64,000 nt of DNA from Riemerella anatipestifer_F (GTDB taxonomy: Bacteria; Bacteroidota; Bacteroidia; Flavobacteriales; Weeksellaceae), in the NCBI RefSeq assembly GCF_037861325.1, contig NZ_JAFELW010000008.1. One strand, given 5' to 3'. Shown in pieces: positions 53,173-60,339 of the stretch. Made by a program: the position numbers and the translations under genes. Every line of letters starts with the position of its first letter. Within the stretch, counting starts at the first letter, position 1. The notes below the pieces were generated by a model. That model saw only the letters and a list, made by a program, of their open reading frames with translations, was not told where the DNA came from and made no database searches.

Positions 53173-53176
53173 ACTG

Positions 53177-53184
53177 CAAATGTA
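53177..53184 (-). promoter_or_regulatory. -7 box of the candidate structured RNA
   Basis: Minus strand TACATTTG, identical to the -7 box of the modification operon, placed 5 bases before the first arm of the long hairpin. No -33 TTG at standard spacing. Confidence 0.45.
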
Positions 53185-53227
53185 GAGAAAAAGTTTAATA
53201 TTTTAAAATTATTTCTAATTTTTTAAT

Positions 53228-53270
53228 AAAAAATTAGGCTGTCTCTTTTATGAAACAGCCTCTCTAATTT
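53228..53270 (-). terminator. Terminator of the HIRAN-BRCT gene
   Basis: Minus strand: AAATTAG and AGGCTGT arms pair with ACAGCCT and CTAATTT, followed by TTTTTATT. It overlaps the gene's stop codon. Confidence 0.75.
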
Positions 53271-54336
53271 AGATTTTTAGTTTAAATATTTCTATAATTT
53301 TATCCTCATTGATTATTTCTATACCAAATTCCTCTGCCTTTTCTAATTTCCTCCATCCTGCATCTTCTCCAGCAATTACATACTCCACTTTTTCCGTTAC
53401 TGAAGTATCTATATCAGCCCCTACATCATATAAAAGTTTGGCTAAATTGTTTCTATCTGGGAAATATGTAAATTTACCAGTAATAACCACTTTCTTCTTA
53501 TAGAATACGGAAGAGGTATCTTCTACATCTTTTTTAGGATAATAATATTTTCTATCTATTTTCCTTGATTGTAATTCTGCAATTTCTTCTTGTGTTATTT
53601 CTCGTCTATGTAAATCAGATAAAAAAACTATTTCATCTGGATTGTCAATTTTATAGCTAGGTTCTTTTTCTAATTTGGGTAAAATAGATTCACTTTCATA
53701 CAGAGAAACAAATACATTCACAAATCCATCTTTTATAATTTCATCAATCTTTAATATATATCCTTTCTGTATAATTTCTAGGACTTCAATACATTTTTTG
53801 GAAGGCACATAACCTATTTTTTTTCTCCCAAACAAAATTTTTATTGCTTTTTTATCGTGAGGATTATCAGGTTCTGGAACTAATTTTAGCTCATCTCCTA
53901 CAAAACAATTTTTTTCTATATATTCCATACGATTCTCATGTGATACACCCGCTATTGCAAAAGTGGTAACATAATTATAGTTTGGAATTTCTTCATCATA
54001 AAAATCTTTAAGCTCTTGATAGGTTAGCTTATCACGCCATCTAGCACCATTTAATGTCCCTCTATCTAACTTTTCTCTAAAAGCATCCTTAATTCTATAA
54101 TCACTAAATAATCCTTGTTGCTCTAATTGATAATAGATATCTCCTAAATAAGGTGCTCTAGTTTTTTCTAAATACTGAAAAACCTTGATAGGATGAGACT
54201 TCACTGGATGTGGAATATCTACATCAATCTCTCTAACATTATTACTCTTACTTTGACTTGTATTAGGAGTACTATTTGATGCTAAAATCATAATAAAAAT
54301 CACCAATACAATAATAATAACCGCTAAAATAAACAT
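53269..54336 (-). CDS. Membrane-anchored HIRAN-BRCT protein (phage cargo gene)
   Basis: 355 residues from the ATG at 54336 (MFILAVIII); the frame extends to a TTG at 54357 that lies inside the -7 box. One N-terminal transmembrane helix (2-20) and a linker lead to a HIRAN domain (about 122-215: TFAIAGVSHENRMEYI, VPEPDNPHDKKAIKI, KKIGYVPSK), and a C-terminal ligase-type BRCT domain (about 278-352: KKVVITGKFTYFPDRN, LYDVGADIDTSVTEKVEYVI). HIRAN binds DNA ends, and BRCT binds DNA ends or phosphoproteins. A membrane-tethered pair is odd and suggests sensing of DNA near the envelope, for example incoming phage DNA. It has its own promoter and terminator. Confidence 0.8.
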   Translation of the reverse strand: MFILAVIIIVLVIFIMILASNSTPNTSQSKSNNVREIDVDIPHPVKSHPIKVFQYLEKTRAPYLGDIYYQLEQQGLFSDYRIKDAFREKLDRGTLNGARWRDKLTYQELKDFYDEEIPNYNYVTTFAIAGVSHENRMEYIEKNCFVGDELKLVPEPDNPHDKKAIKILFGRKKIGYVPSKKCIEVLEIIQKGYILKIDEIIKDGFVNVFVSLYESESILPKLEKEPSYKIDNPDEIVFLSDLHRREITQEEIAELQSRKIDRKYYYPKKDVEDTSSVFYKKKVVITGKFTYFPDRNNLAKLLYDVGADIDTSVTEKVEYVIAGEDAGWRKLEKAEEFGIEIINEDKIIEIFKLKI

Positions 54337-54354
54337 GTTTTTAATATTTTTCCA

Positions 54355-54386
54355 CAAATATAATAAACCGTTTTAAATCGTTGCAA
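54355..54386 (-). promoter_or_regulatory. Consensus promoter of the HIRAN-BRCT gene
   Basis: Minus strand: TTG (54386-54384), a 21-base spacer, TATATTTG (54362-54355). A full host-type match, 18 bases upstream of the ATG at 54336. It indicates expression in the lysogen by the host polymerase. Confidence 0.7.
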
Positions 54387-54395
54387 GTTCTAAAA

Positions 54396-54430
54396 AACAA
54401 AAAGCCCCAAACTCGGCTCAAAGTAGGGGC
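54396..54430 (-). terminator. Terminator of the DUF5053 unit
   Basis: Minus strand: GCCCC (54430-54426) pairs with GGGGC (54408-54404), then TTTTTGTTTTTTAG. Confidence 0.75.
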
Positions 54431-54461
54431 GGGTGTAATAATAAATGATAATCGCAAACTA

Positions 54462-54848
54462 TTAGATAGCTATACGAACAGAGCCTATTTTTTTACTTAA
54501 ATCTTGTAGTGCATAGTTAAGGGTTTCTATCTCTTTTTCTGTAAATTTAGCAGGTTTCCCATTAACTGTATTTTCATTGATACGCTGGTAAAGCCACGAT
54601 TTTGTTTTTCCAAAATATTTTTCAGCTACATAGGACAATGAAATAAAATCACTCACTTCATCTAAAGCATTTCTTACATTTAATTTTTTCAGTTCTGATA
54701 GTTGTTCATTACCTAAGTTTAAAAAAGCTTCTCCGTATTTTTCTGGATCAGATTCTACGAGTCTTTTCATTTCTGCTAATTTTTCAGAAGCGATATCTTT
54801 ACTTGACGCTTCTAAGTATTCTTTTTTTAAAGTTTCAAATGTATTCAT
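54462..54848 (-). CDS. DUF5053-like protein
   Basis: 128 residues. A helical N-terminal half (MKRLVESDPEKYGEAFLNL) leads to the C-terminal segment LSYVAEKYFGKTKSWLYQRIN, VNGKPAKFTEKEIETLNYAL, which resembles Bacteroidetes DUF5053. It has the look of a helix-turn-helix that could bind DNA. Second gene of a two-gene unit with its own promoter and terminator. Function unknown. Confidence 0.7.
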   Translation of the reverse strand: MNTFETLKKEYLEASSKDIASEKLAEMKRLVESDPEKYGEAFLNLGNEQLSELKKLNVRNALDEVSDFISLSYVAEKYFGKTKSWLYQRINENTVNGKPAKFTEKEIETLNYALQDLSKKIGSVRIAI

Positions 54849-54864
54849 TGTTTTATTTTTAGAT

Positions 54865-54899
54865 AGAATATTAGAGACTTATGTCATCTCTAATATTCT
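54865..54899. repeat. 13-bp perfect inverted repeat between the two genes of the DUF5053 unit
   Basis: AGAATATTAGAGA (54865-54877) pairs with TCTCTAATATTCT (54887-54899) around nine bases. It covers the last codons of the 61-residue gene and ends 17 bases before the DUF5053 start. It lacks a T run, so translational control or partial attenuation is more likely than termination. Confidence 0.55.
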
Positions 54900-55064
54900 T
54901 TTATTTAGTTTTTTTAATTCATCTATATACTCCTTAATCATTTCATCATATAACTTTTGAAGTTTTGGGGGCAACTTGTGATGAATTTCAATAGCACTCA
55001 ATAATAACTCCTCGTACTTTTGTTTTTCTTCAATTAATTTTTCCTTTGTGGTCATTTTTATCAT
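54879..55064 (-). CDS. Small coiled-coil phage protein
   Basis: 61 residues (58 if the ATG at 55055 is used), almost entirely charged helix (KEKLIEEKQKYEELLLS, KEYIDELKKLNKRILEM). First gene of the DUF5053 unit. No family recognised. Confidence 0.55.
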   Translation of the reverse strand: MIKMTTKEKLIEEKQKYEELLLSAIEIHHKLPPKLQKLYDEMIKEYIDELKKLNKRILEMT

Positions 55065-55078
55065 TTATTATTACACTA

Positions 55079-55109
55079 CAAATATAATAATCTTTTGGTT
55101 ATTACGCAA
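55079..55109 (-). promoter_or_regulatory. Consensus promoter of the DUF5053 unit
   Basis: Minus strand: TTG (55109-55107), a 20-base spacer, TATATTTG (55086-55079), immediately downstream of the terminase gene. A full host-type match. Confidence 0.7.
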
Positions 55110-55135
55110 GTTTTTTAGTAACTTTTTTTATTTTT

Positions 55136-56842
55136 TTACTCAATAGCTTCTGGAGCATTAAACTCTACCTTCTGTTTTTTGAGTAATTGTATCCAAGGAC
55201 GGCGACATATCAAATATTTGAGCGCGTCTGACATGTTGGTGGAATACATTGGGCGTTTACTTAACTCTAGTTTCTCCGAAGTTTTATCCTTGAATAGCTG
55301 GTTTGTACCTCTTTTGTTTGGTTTTACGATTTGCTTCGCTACATTCATAGAAGATACAAGCTCCCTACATTGGTAACGGTCTATTAGAATACCTGGAAGC
55401 TCAGGATAAGTTCTATTCATCATCGCTTTAGCCATCATAAATTCTGTTTGTTGCTCTATATTGCCTTGGTTTCGGCTCATTAGATTTACTACCCAACCTG
55501 TACGAATACCATTCGCATCATACTCTAAAAACTTTTTAATCTCTGTCGCCCAATCTCGCCCCAGTTGTTGATACTGATTTCCAGAACGGTCATAGTACAA
55601 ATCAATCTCTTTTCTTTTATGATGTTTAAAAAAGTCTAAAAACTTAGAACATAACGCCTCTGAGGATTGTGGTGCTAGTGTCCAGAAATTTTTAAGCACT
55701 CTAATGTATTCTTTATTAGACTGTGCCACTACCATAGAACACTGGTCTCCGAAGTCTATTCCAAGTTCAAGTTTCGTGTTGTGATTAACATAATTTAACC
55801 CTAACGAGGTTAGCTCCGCATCATCTCCTGTATTGAATTGCTGATAATACTTAAAGTTAATACCATCATCATAAATATGTTTATCCTCAAAAGCCACATA
55901 AAACTTTTGCCCTTCTTCTACCTCTGGAGGCAAGGTAAGTACGGCAGTATTAAATTCTACTATTCCTAAAGCAGCTAGAGCTGTTTTAAAGTAATCTAAC
56001 CTTAAAATATCTACATTGACAAAACTAGATGCCATATAGAAAAATGTAGAATTTTTTCTAAGTCGCTCCCAAAGCTCTGAAATTTTGGCAATTTTTCGCT
56101 GTGTTTTTTGGAGTAGCCTTTTATTACGCTTTCTAGCATAATGTATAGCATCTGCTTTGGCTTCATTTAACTCTAAGGATATTTGCAGAAGATATTTCAT
56201 CTGCTTTCTATTCATTTCCTTTTCTCTATCCAAAATCCAATCATACTCTCCTGGCATAATGATATTAGGATAGTCTGTAGTAAATGTAAGCCCCAAATAA
56301 TAAGCTGAATGCCCAAATATAGTGGAGTCTCCACGCAAAGCGGGAAATAAACGGTCTATTCTCCTTTTTTCTAGATATTTAGTCTCATCTCCCACCAAAT
56401 GTTGGTAGGAGTTACCCGCCCCAGAACTAGGCGTATCCATAGATATGTAATTAAAAAAATTACCTAGAAATGTGGAAATAGTATGTTTATAGGTTTGCGG
56501 AGCTTTGTAAGGTTTTTTAAAGTGCTGTGGAGGCGGTTTATCTACGACATAATGAATACCCTCTACCCAACCTTTACGATTCCACCCCTCAATGATGGAC
56601 GGCACAACATTTTTAAGAAGATTGGTATAAGTATCTCCCACGATACCTATATAACACCCTGGCATATCGTAACAAATATCCATCAATCTCTCTGCTTGAT
56701 AGTCCGTTGTCTTCCCTGTACCTCGCCCTAAAACTAAAAACAAATTTTGTGGTTGCATTAAATCTACTAATGTTTTCAACCACGATGCATAGCGAACTTC
56801 TACATCATTAAAATCAGTTTTTACGAGGATTTTCTTCTTCAT
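55136..56842 (-). CDS. Terminase large subunit
   Basis: 568 residues from the ATG at 56842 (MKKKILVKTDFND); the frame opens six bases earlier at a TTG. The packaging ATPase has Walker A GRGTGKTT (about 39-46) and a Walker B-like region around HLVGDETKYL. The C-terminal RNase H-like nuclease shows LELGIDFGDQCSMVVAQ and DLYYDRSG with acidic residues at metal positions. It cuts and translocates phage DNA into the prohead. It overlaps the upstream gene by 29 bases. Confidence 0.88.
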   Translation of the reverse strand: MKKKILVKTDFNDVEVRYASWLKTLVDLMQPQNLFLVLGRGTGKTTDYQAERLMDICYDMPGCYIGIVGDTYTNLLKNVVPSIIEGWNRKGWVEGIHYVVDKPPPQHFKKPYKAPQTYKHTISTFLGNFFNYISMDTPSSGAGNSYQHLVGDETKYLEKRRIDRLFPALRGDSTIFGHSAYYLGLTFTTDYPNIIMPGEYDWILDREKEMNRKQMKYLLQISLELNEAKADAIHYARKRNKRLLQKTQRKIAKISELWERLRKNSTFFYMASSFVNVDILRLDYFKTALAALGIVEFNTAVLTLPPEVEEGQKFYVAFEDKHIYDDGINFKYYQQFNTGDDAELTSLGLNYVNHNTKLELGIDFGDQCSMVVAQSNKEYIRVLKNFWTLAPQSSEALCSKFLDFFKHHKRKEIDLYYDRSGNQYQQLGRDWATEIKKFLEYDANGIRTGWVVNLMSRNQGNIEQQTEFMMAKAMMNRTYPELPGILIDRYQCRELVSSMNVAKQIVKPNKRGTNQLFKDKTSEKLELSKRPMYSTNMSDALKYLICRRPWIQLLKKQKVEFNAPEAIE

Positions 56843-57464
56843 CTTCAAACACTTTAACTGGTAATATCAATGCCTCTTGCTTTATTCTATCCCTTGCCTT
56901 CTCGGTAAGTTCTTTTGTATTTGCATCTATCCAAAGCTCTATCTCCTTACGGTCTTCATTTGGGAGTTCAAAATGCTTATCCATATCCATAGTATAAACT
57001 TTGAACGGCTTTCTTAAAGCATCTTCTGGAGTTTCTATAGGGTCTTCTTTGTCTAACCCTCTAAATTTAAAAGCTCGTTCCTTTATTTTAGAAGCTTTTT
57101 CTATATCTGTTACAGATTCTGCTAGTGCCATAGCTAAATTGTATGCATTATCTAAATCATCAGCGTATAAATTTCGCCAAGCTGCTTTAGATATTTCGTT
57201 ATCTGAATAGAAATACTCTATGGTTTCATTGTAGAACTGAACGGCTTTTAGCCTATTTCCTTTTAAATCTGGCTCAAAGGCAATTAAATGTTTTATGATA
57301 GCCTCTTTAGTTCCAAAAACATCGTGCCTAAGTCTCATTGCCCTAATTTTATCCAATAAATTAACATACTGGAAAAATTCCTCAGGCATATCATCTATAC
57401 GACCATTCTCTATCCATTCATATAAATCATCAAGATTGTAGTCCGTTAATTTCTTCTTCGCCAT
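56814..57464 (-). CDS. Phage packaging-associated protein
   Basis: 216 residues, helical and acidic, with no motif I recognise. It lies between the small HTH protein and the terminase large subunit and overlaps the latter, so a role in DNA packaging (second small-terminase-like component) is inferred from position. Confidence 0.5.
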   Translation of the reverse strand: MAKKKLTDYNLDDLYEWIENGRIDDMPEEFFQYVNLLDKIRAMRLRHDVFGTKEAIIKHLIAFEPDLKGNRLKAVQFYNETIEYFYSDNEISKAAWRNLYADDLDNAYNLAMALAESVTDIEKASKIKERAFKFRGLDKEDPIETPEDALRKPFKVYTMDMDKHFELPNEDRKEIELWIDANTKELTEKARDRIKQEALILPVKVFEDEEENPRKN

Positions 57465-57759
57465 AGATGTATTTTTTTTTCAGTTCTGCTAAAAGCTGCC
57501 CTCTTCTTACTTTTTCTAGCTGCTGATGTGCTGTTATATTTCCACTCATAGCATTTTCCGCTAACTTCATTCCTGCATTAGCATCTACCATCAATATTCC
57601 TCTTTCATAATGATAACGCACCTTAGAATTAGGTTTGTTCCATTCTTTCATAAAATCTTTATATGGAACATCTAAATACATAGCTATCTTATTGGGACCA
57701 TAACCCGCCCCTGCCAAATTCTCTATTTGGGTATATTCTTCATCTGATAATAGTATCAT
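57430..57759 (-). CDS. Terminase small subunit-like HTH protein
   Basis: 109 residues. The N-terminal helix-turn-helix (EYTQIENLAGAGYGPNKIAMYLDVPYKDFMKEW) and the helical rest (ANAGMKLAENAMSGNITAHQQLEKVRRGQL) fit a small terminase that recognises the packaging site. It overlaps the downstream gene by 35 bases. Confidence 0.65.
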   Translation of the reverse strand: MILLSDEEYTQIENLAGAGYGPNKIAMYLDVPYKDFMKEWNKPNSKVRYHYERGILMVDANAGMKLAENAMSGNITAHQQLEKVRRGQLLAELKKKYIYGEEEINGLQS

Positions 57760-58022
57760 TTCCTTTTCTTTTCAAAGTAATTCATAGAGATATAGTGCAT
57801 CAAAACACTACCTACCACAGAACCTATAAGATAGGTAAGCATAAGCACAGGGCTATCAAAATTTTGGACTACATTCTTAATCACTAATAACCATATCCCA
57901 TTACTCAGCACACTCGCTATGGTATGAAAAGCTATACTATCGCTATTTCTTGCCCTACTTACAAGCGTGAAACTAGCATTTTGTAAAACTACTAGTCCAA
58001 ACATTTTTAGTATTTCTATCAT
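57756..58022 (-). CDS. Small phage membrane protein
   Basis: 88 residues with two to three hydrophobic segments (LKMFGLVVLQNASFTLVS, AFHTIASVLSNGIWLLVI, PVLMLTYLIGSVVGSVLMHY). The motif TLVSRARNSDSIAFH is shared, from memory, with small membrane proteins of unrelated phages. Could be a holin or a membrane accessory factor; a second holin-like protein is encoded at the right window edge. Overlaps both neighbours by 4 bases. Confidence 0.6.
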   Translation of the reverse strand: MIEILKMFGLVVLQNASFTLVSRARNSDSIAFHTIASVLSNGIWLLVIKNVVQNFDSPVLMLTYLIGSVVGSVLMHYISMNYFEKKRK

Positions 58023-58594
58023 TCAAATATTGTTTTTCTAAATTCAAATACTTCTTTTGAGTTAGCCAATACATATTGCTCTAGCTGGGCGTTTTCGCTC
58101 CAATTTCCAGACCCTTCTAATACCAAATGAAAACCATCTATTTTAAGCAAACATATTTTAGAGTGATTCCAGAAGTATTTAACATTAAAATTGCCATTAT
58201 GTTTACATACCCCTTCTAACACATCTATTGTTAATGGATTTCTTTTTGGCATAGAGTCGGAAATAAGGAGCGTTACTTTTCCAACTCTGCCGTTTTGCTG
58301 AAGCTCTTGCAAGGCTTCTACTACCCTTCTGCTGATACTATATGTACTGGCATACAATTCTTCTATAAAGTGTAGCTTAGCTATCCAAGGAATAAAAGTG
58401 AACGCATTAAACGCCTTTTCTGTTTGTAAAAAAAATACTTCTCCTTCTTGAGGTATTCTAACGAGTTGATTTAAGTTTTCAACTCGTTCTAAGTGTTTGT
58501 TAAGATATACTGATTTTACCTCTGGATATACTTTGCTTTTATCCTCATGTAACGAGGATATAGAAAAGTATTTATTTTTCTTTGAGTCTTTCAT
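58019..58594 (-). CDS. Phospholipase D-like protein
   Basis: 191 residues. The C-terminal half carries one HxK motif in WNHSKICLLKIDG followed by VLEGSGNWSENAQLEQY, the half-site of the PLD nuclease/transferase family that works as a dimer. Phage relatives occur next to packaging genes. It probably acts on DNA rather than lipid (inference). Confidence 0.75.
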   Translation of the reverse strand: MKDSKKNKYFSISSLHEDKSKVYPEVKSVYLNKHLERVENLNQLVRIPQEGEVFFLQTEKAFNAFTFIPWIAKLHFIEELYASTYSISRRVVEALQELQQNGRVGKVTLLISDSMPKRNPLTIDVLEGVCKHNGNFNVKYFWNHSKICLLKIDGFHLVLEGSGNWSENAQLEQYVLANSKEVFEFRKTIFE

Positions 58595-59408
58595 CTACTA
58601 ACTTTTGCTTTTTCTCTAACATTGCTAGGTCTTCAGAAAGTTTATATTTTCTTTCTTCATCATCTGTTTCTTTAAGGGCTTTTTTCTTTTTAGAAATATT
58701 AGCCTTTAAATTATTTTTAGCTTTAGCTAGTTCTTCAGCAGTCATCTCTTTTATTTCTTTTTCTATCTTATAGTCCTCAAAAATAGGGTGTTCTGCTAGG
58801 AAATCTTTATGCTCTTTGTAATACTCTAATTCTGCGTGAATTTCTCTATTTAACTCAAAATTTTCTAGCAATTCATTAGCAATTTTGAAAATTTGTTCCT
58901 CTGTAAGCTCAGGCTCTGCTACATTTGCTACTTTATCAAATAACTCTTGATGTAGCTCCTTAAAAGTGTGAAATGATGTAATGGCATCATTTGCTAGTAT
59001 TTTCAGCTCGTTAGGACAATCTTTATCTCTTAAGAAAGGATACTCCGATGAAAACCTTAGTCCCGTTTTCTCTTCTTCGTTCATTTCCTTAAGGATATTC
59101 ATAAAAATAGCCTTTGCTTCTGGATTAGATTTAACCTGCTCTTCTATGGTTGAATCTACCAATAAAGTCTGCTGTACCTGTTCTTGAATATCTTCCTTGA
59201 AATTTACCAAATCAGCATTTGTTATTGCTAAATGCTGTTTAACATCATACTCTAGCGTATCTAGTAATGTAGGATTAAACCCTCTAGCATTATAGGACCT
59301 TATGAGATTAGGATTTCCGTTTGAATTTATAAAAACGCCTAATAAGGCATTGAATCTTTTAACTTGGTCTTTTTCTGTTTTTAAAATTTTTATCGCTATA
59401 TTTTTCAT
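58572..59408 (-). CDS. Coiled-coil phage protein
   Basis: 278 residues from the ATG at 59408 (MKNIAIKILKTEKDQ); the open frame reaches a TTG at 59438 inside the hairpin element and is not the start. The C-terminal ~100 residues are a charged coiled coil (EMTAEELAKAKNNLKANISKK). No family recognised. Perhaps a structural or scaffold-associated protein. Confidence 0.5.
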   Translation of the reverse strand: MKNIAIKILKTEKDQVKRFNALLGVFINSNGNPNLIRSYNARGFNPTLLDTLEYDVKQHLAITNADLVNFKEDIQEQVQQTLLVDSTIEEQVKSNPEAKAIFMNILKEMNEEEKTGLRFSSEYPFLRDKDCPNELKILANDAITSFHTFKELHQELFDKVANVAEPELTEEQIFKIANELLENFELNREIHAELEYYKEHKDFLAEHPIFEDYKIEKEIKEMTAEELAKAKNNLKANISKKKKALKETDDEERKYKLSEDLAMLEKKQKLVDERLKEK

Positions 59409-59428
59409 CGTATAATATTTATTTACAA

Positions 59429-59475
59429 AAAACGGCAACTTAAATAAGTTGCCGTGCTAATCTAATTTATAAGGC
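59429..59475 (-). promoter_or_regulatory. Second copy of the TTAG element plus hairpin
   Basis: Minus strand: TTATAAATTAGATTAGCA, then CGGCAACTT / AAGTTGCCG (59433-59454) and TTTTTTG, 20 bases before the ATG at 59408. Nearly identical to 51801-51851, differing in the loop and two bases of the box. Confidence 0.5.
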
Positions 59476-60281
59476 TATCTCCTAGCGACTTCCACCAAAT
59501 AGGTCTTATCAGCAACCGTAACCCTAAAGTCTATAACGGCTCCCTCTAACGCTATCCAGTCTGCCCCATCTTTAGTTAAGACAGCTACCGCTCCAGATGC
59601 ATTATTTTTTATCTTGTACGGATCAGCTCCACCACCTCCTATGAAACTAACCGTTTGCCCATGTTCAAAATCTGAACTTGAAAAACTAATATTAGCTGTT
59701 GTAGAAGCAGAAGCTAACTTCACCACATTACCATTAGCACTAGATAAGGCAAAGCTAGAACCTGTGGCTTGAAATGGATCTGCAAAAGAAATAGGACCGT
59801 TATAGAACATCACCCTATCATCGTTCAGCATTTCCTGCTCAAAAGTAAGAGTAGTTACATTGCCATCTTTATCATCTTTAGTTGCAGGAGATAGTTTCAT
59901 TGGGTGGCACTGACTACCCATTACTTTATACTCAGAAGTGCCACAGCCTCCATAGAATATTATAAATCCTTCATTGGCATATCTTTTAAGAAAAGACATG
60001 ATTTCCTTTTCTGTACCAGGGTGTTCTCCTACAAATTTGTTTTTACTCCCCATTCCATCTGGATTTCCTCCAGCTTCAGAAGTTGCAGCTTGTGTAGATG
60101 GCGTCATGTACAACTTTATGAAAGTCGCTCCTGGTTTAAAGATATAGTTACCTTCTAATGTTACCAAATCCGCACCTACTACTGGGTGTTTTATAATTTC
60201 TTTATTTAAAGCTAATATTGCTTCGCCTCTTTTTGGAGTTGGTAACCCCGCATTGCTTGATGCTTTTAAAACTTGTCTCAT
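59475..60281 (-). CDS. Phage structural protein (possible tail or decoration protein)
   Basis: 268 residues, glycine/serine-rich and beta-rich, with no signal peptide. ATFIKLYMTPSTQAATSEAGG near the N-terminus and an Ig-like C-terminal third (ASGAVAVLTKDGADWIALEGAVID). It follows the capsid gene directly. A tail tube, head fibre or decoration protein is possible; I cannot decide. Confidence 0.5.
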   Translation of the reverse strand: MRQVLKASSNAGLPTPKRGEAILALNKEIIKHPVVGADLVTLEGNYIFKPGATFIKLYMTPSTQAATSEAGGNPDGMGSKNKFVGEHPGTEKEIMSFLKRYANEGFIIFYGGCGTSEYKVMGSQCHPMKLSPATKDDKDGNVTTLTFEQEMLNDDRVMFYNGPISFADPFQATGSSFALSSANGNVVKLASASTTANISFSSSDFEHGQTVSFIGGGGADPYKIKNNASGAVAVLTKDGADWIALEGAVIDFRVTVADKTYLVEVARR

Positions 60282-60339
60282 TTTTTTTAATATTATTAAA
60301 TCTAGGCAGCAACCAAAGCTACTGCCTAGTATTAGTTAA

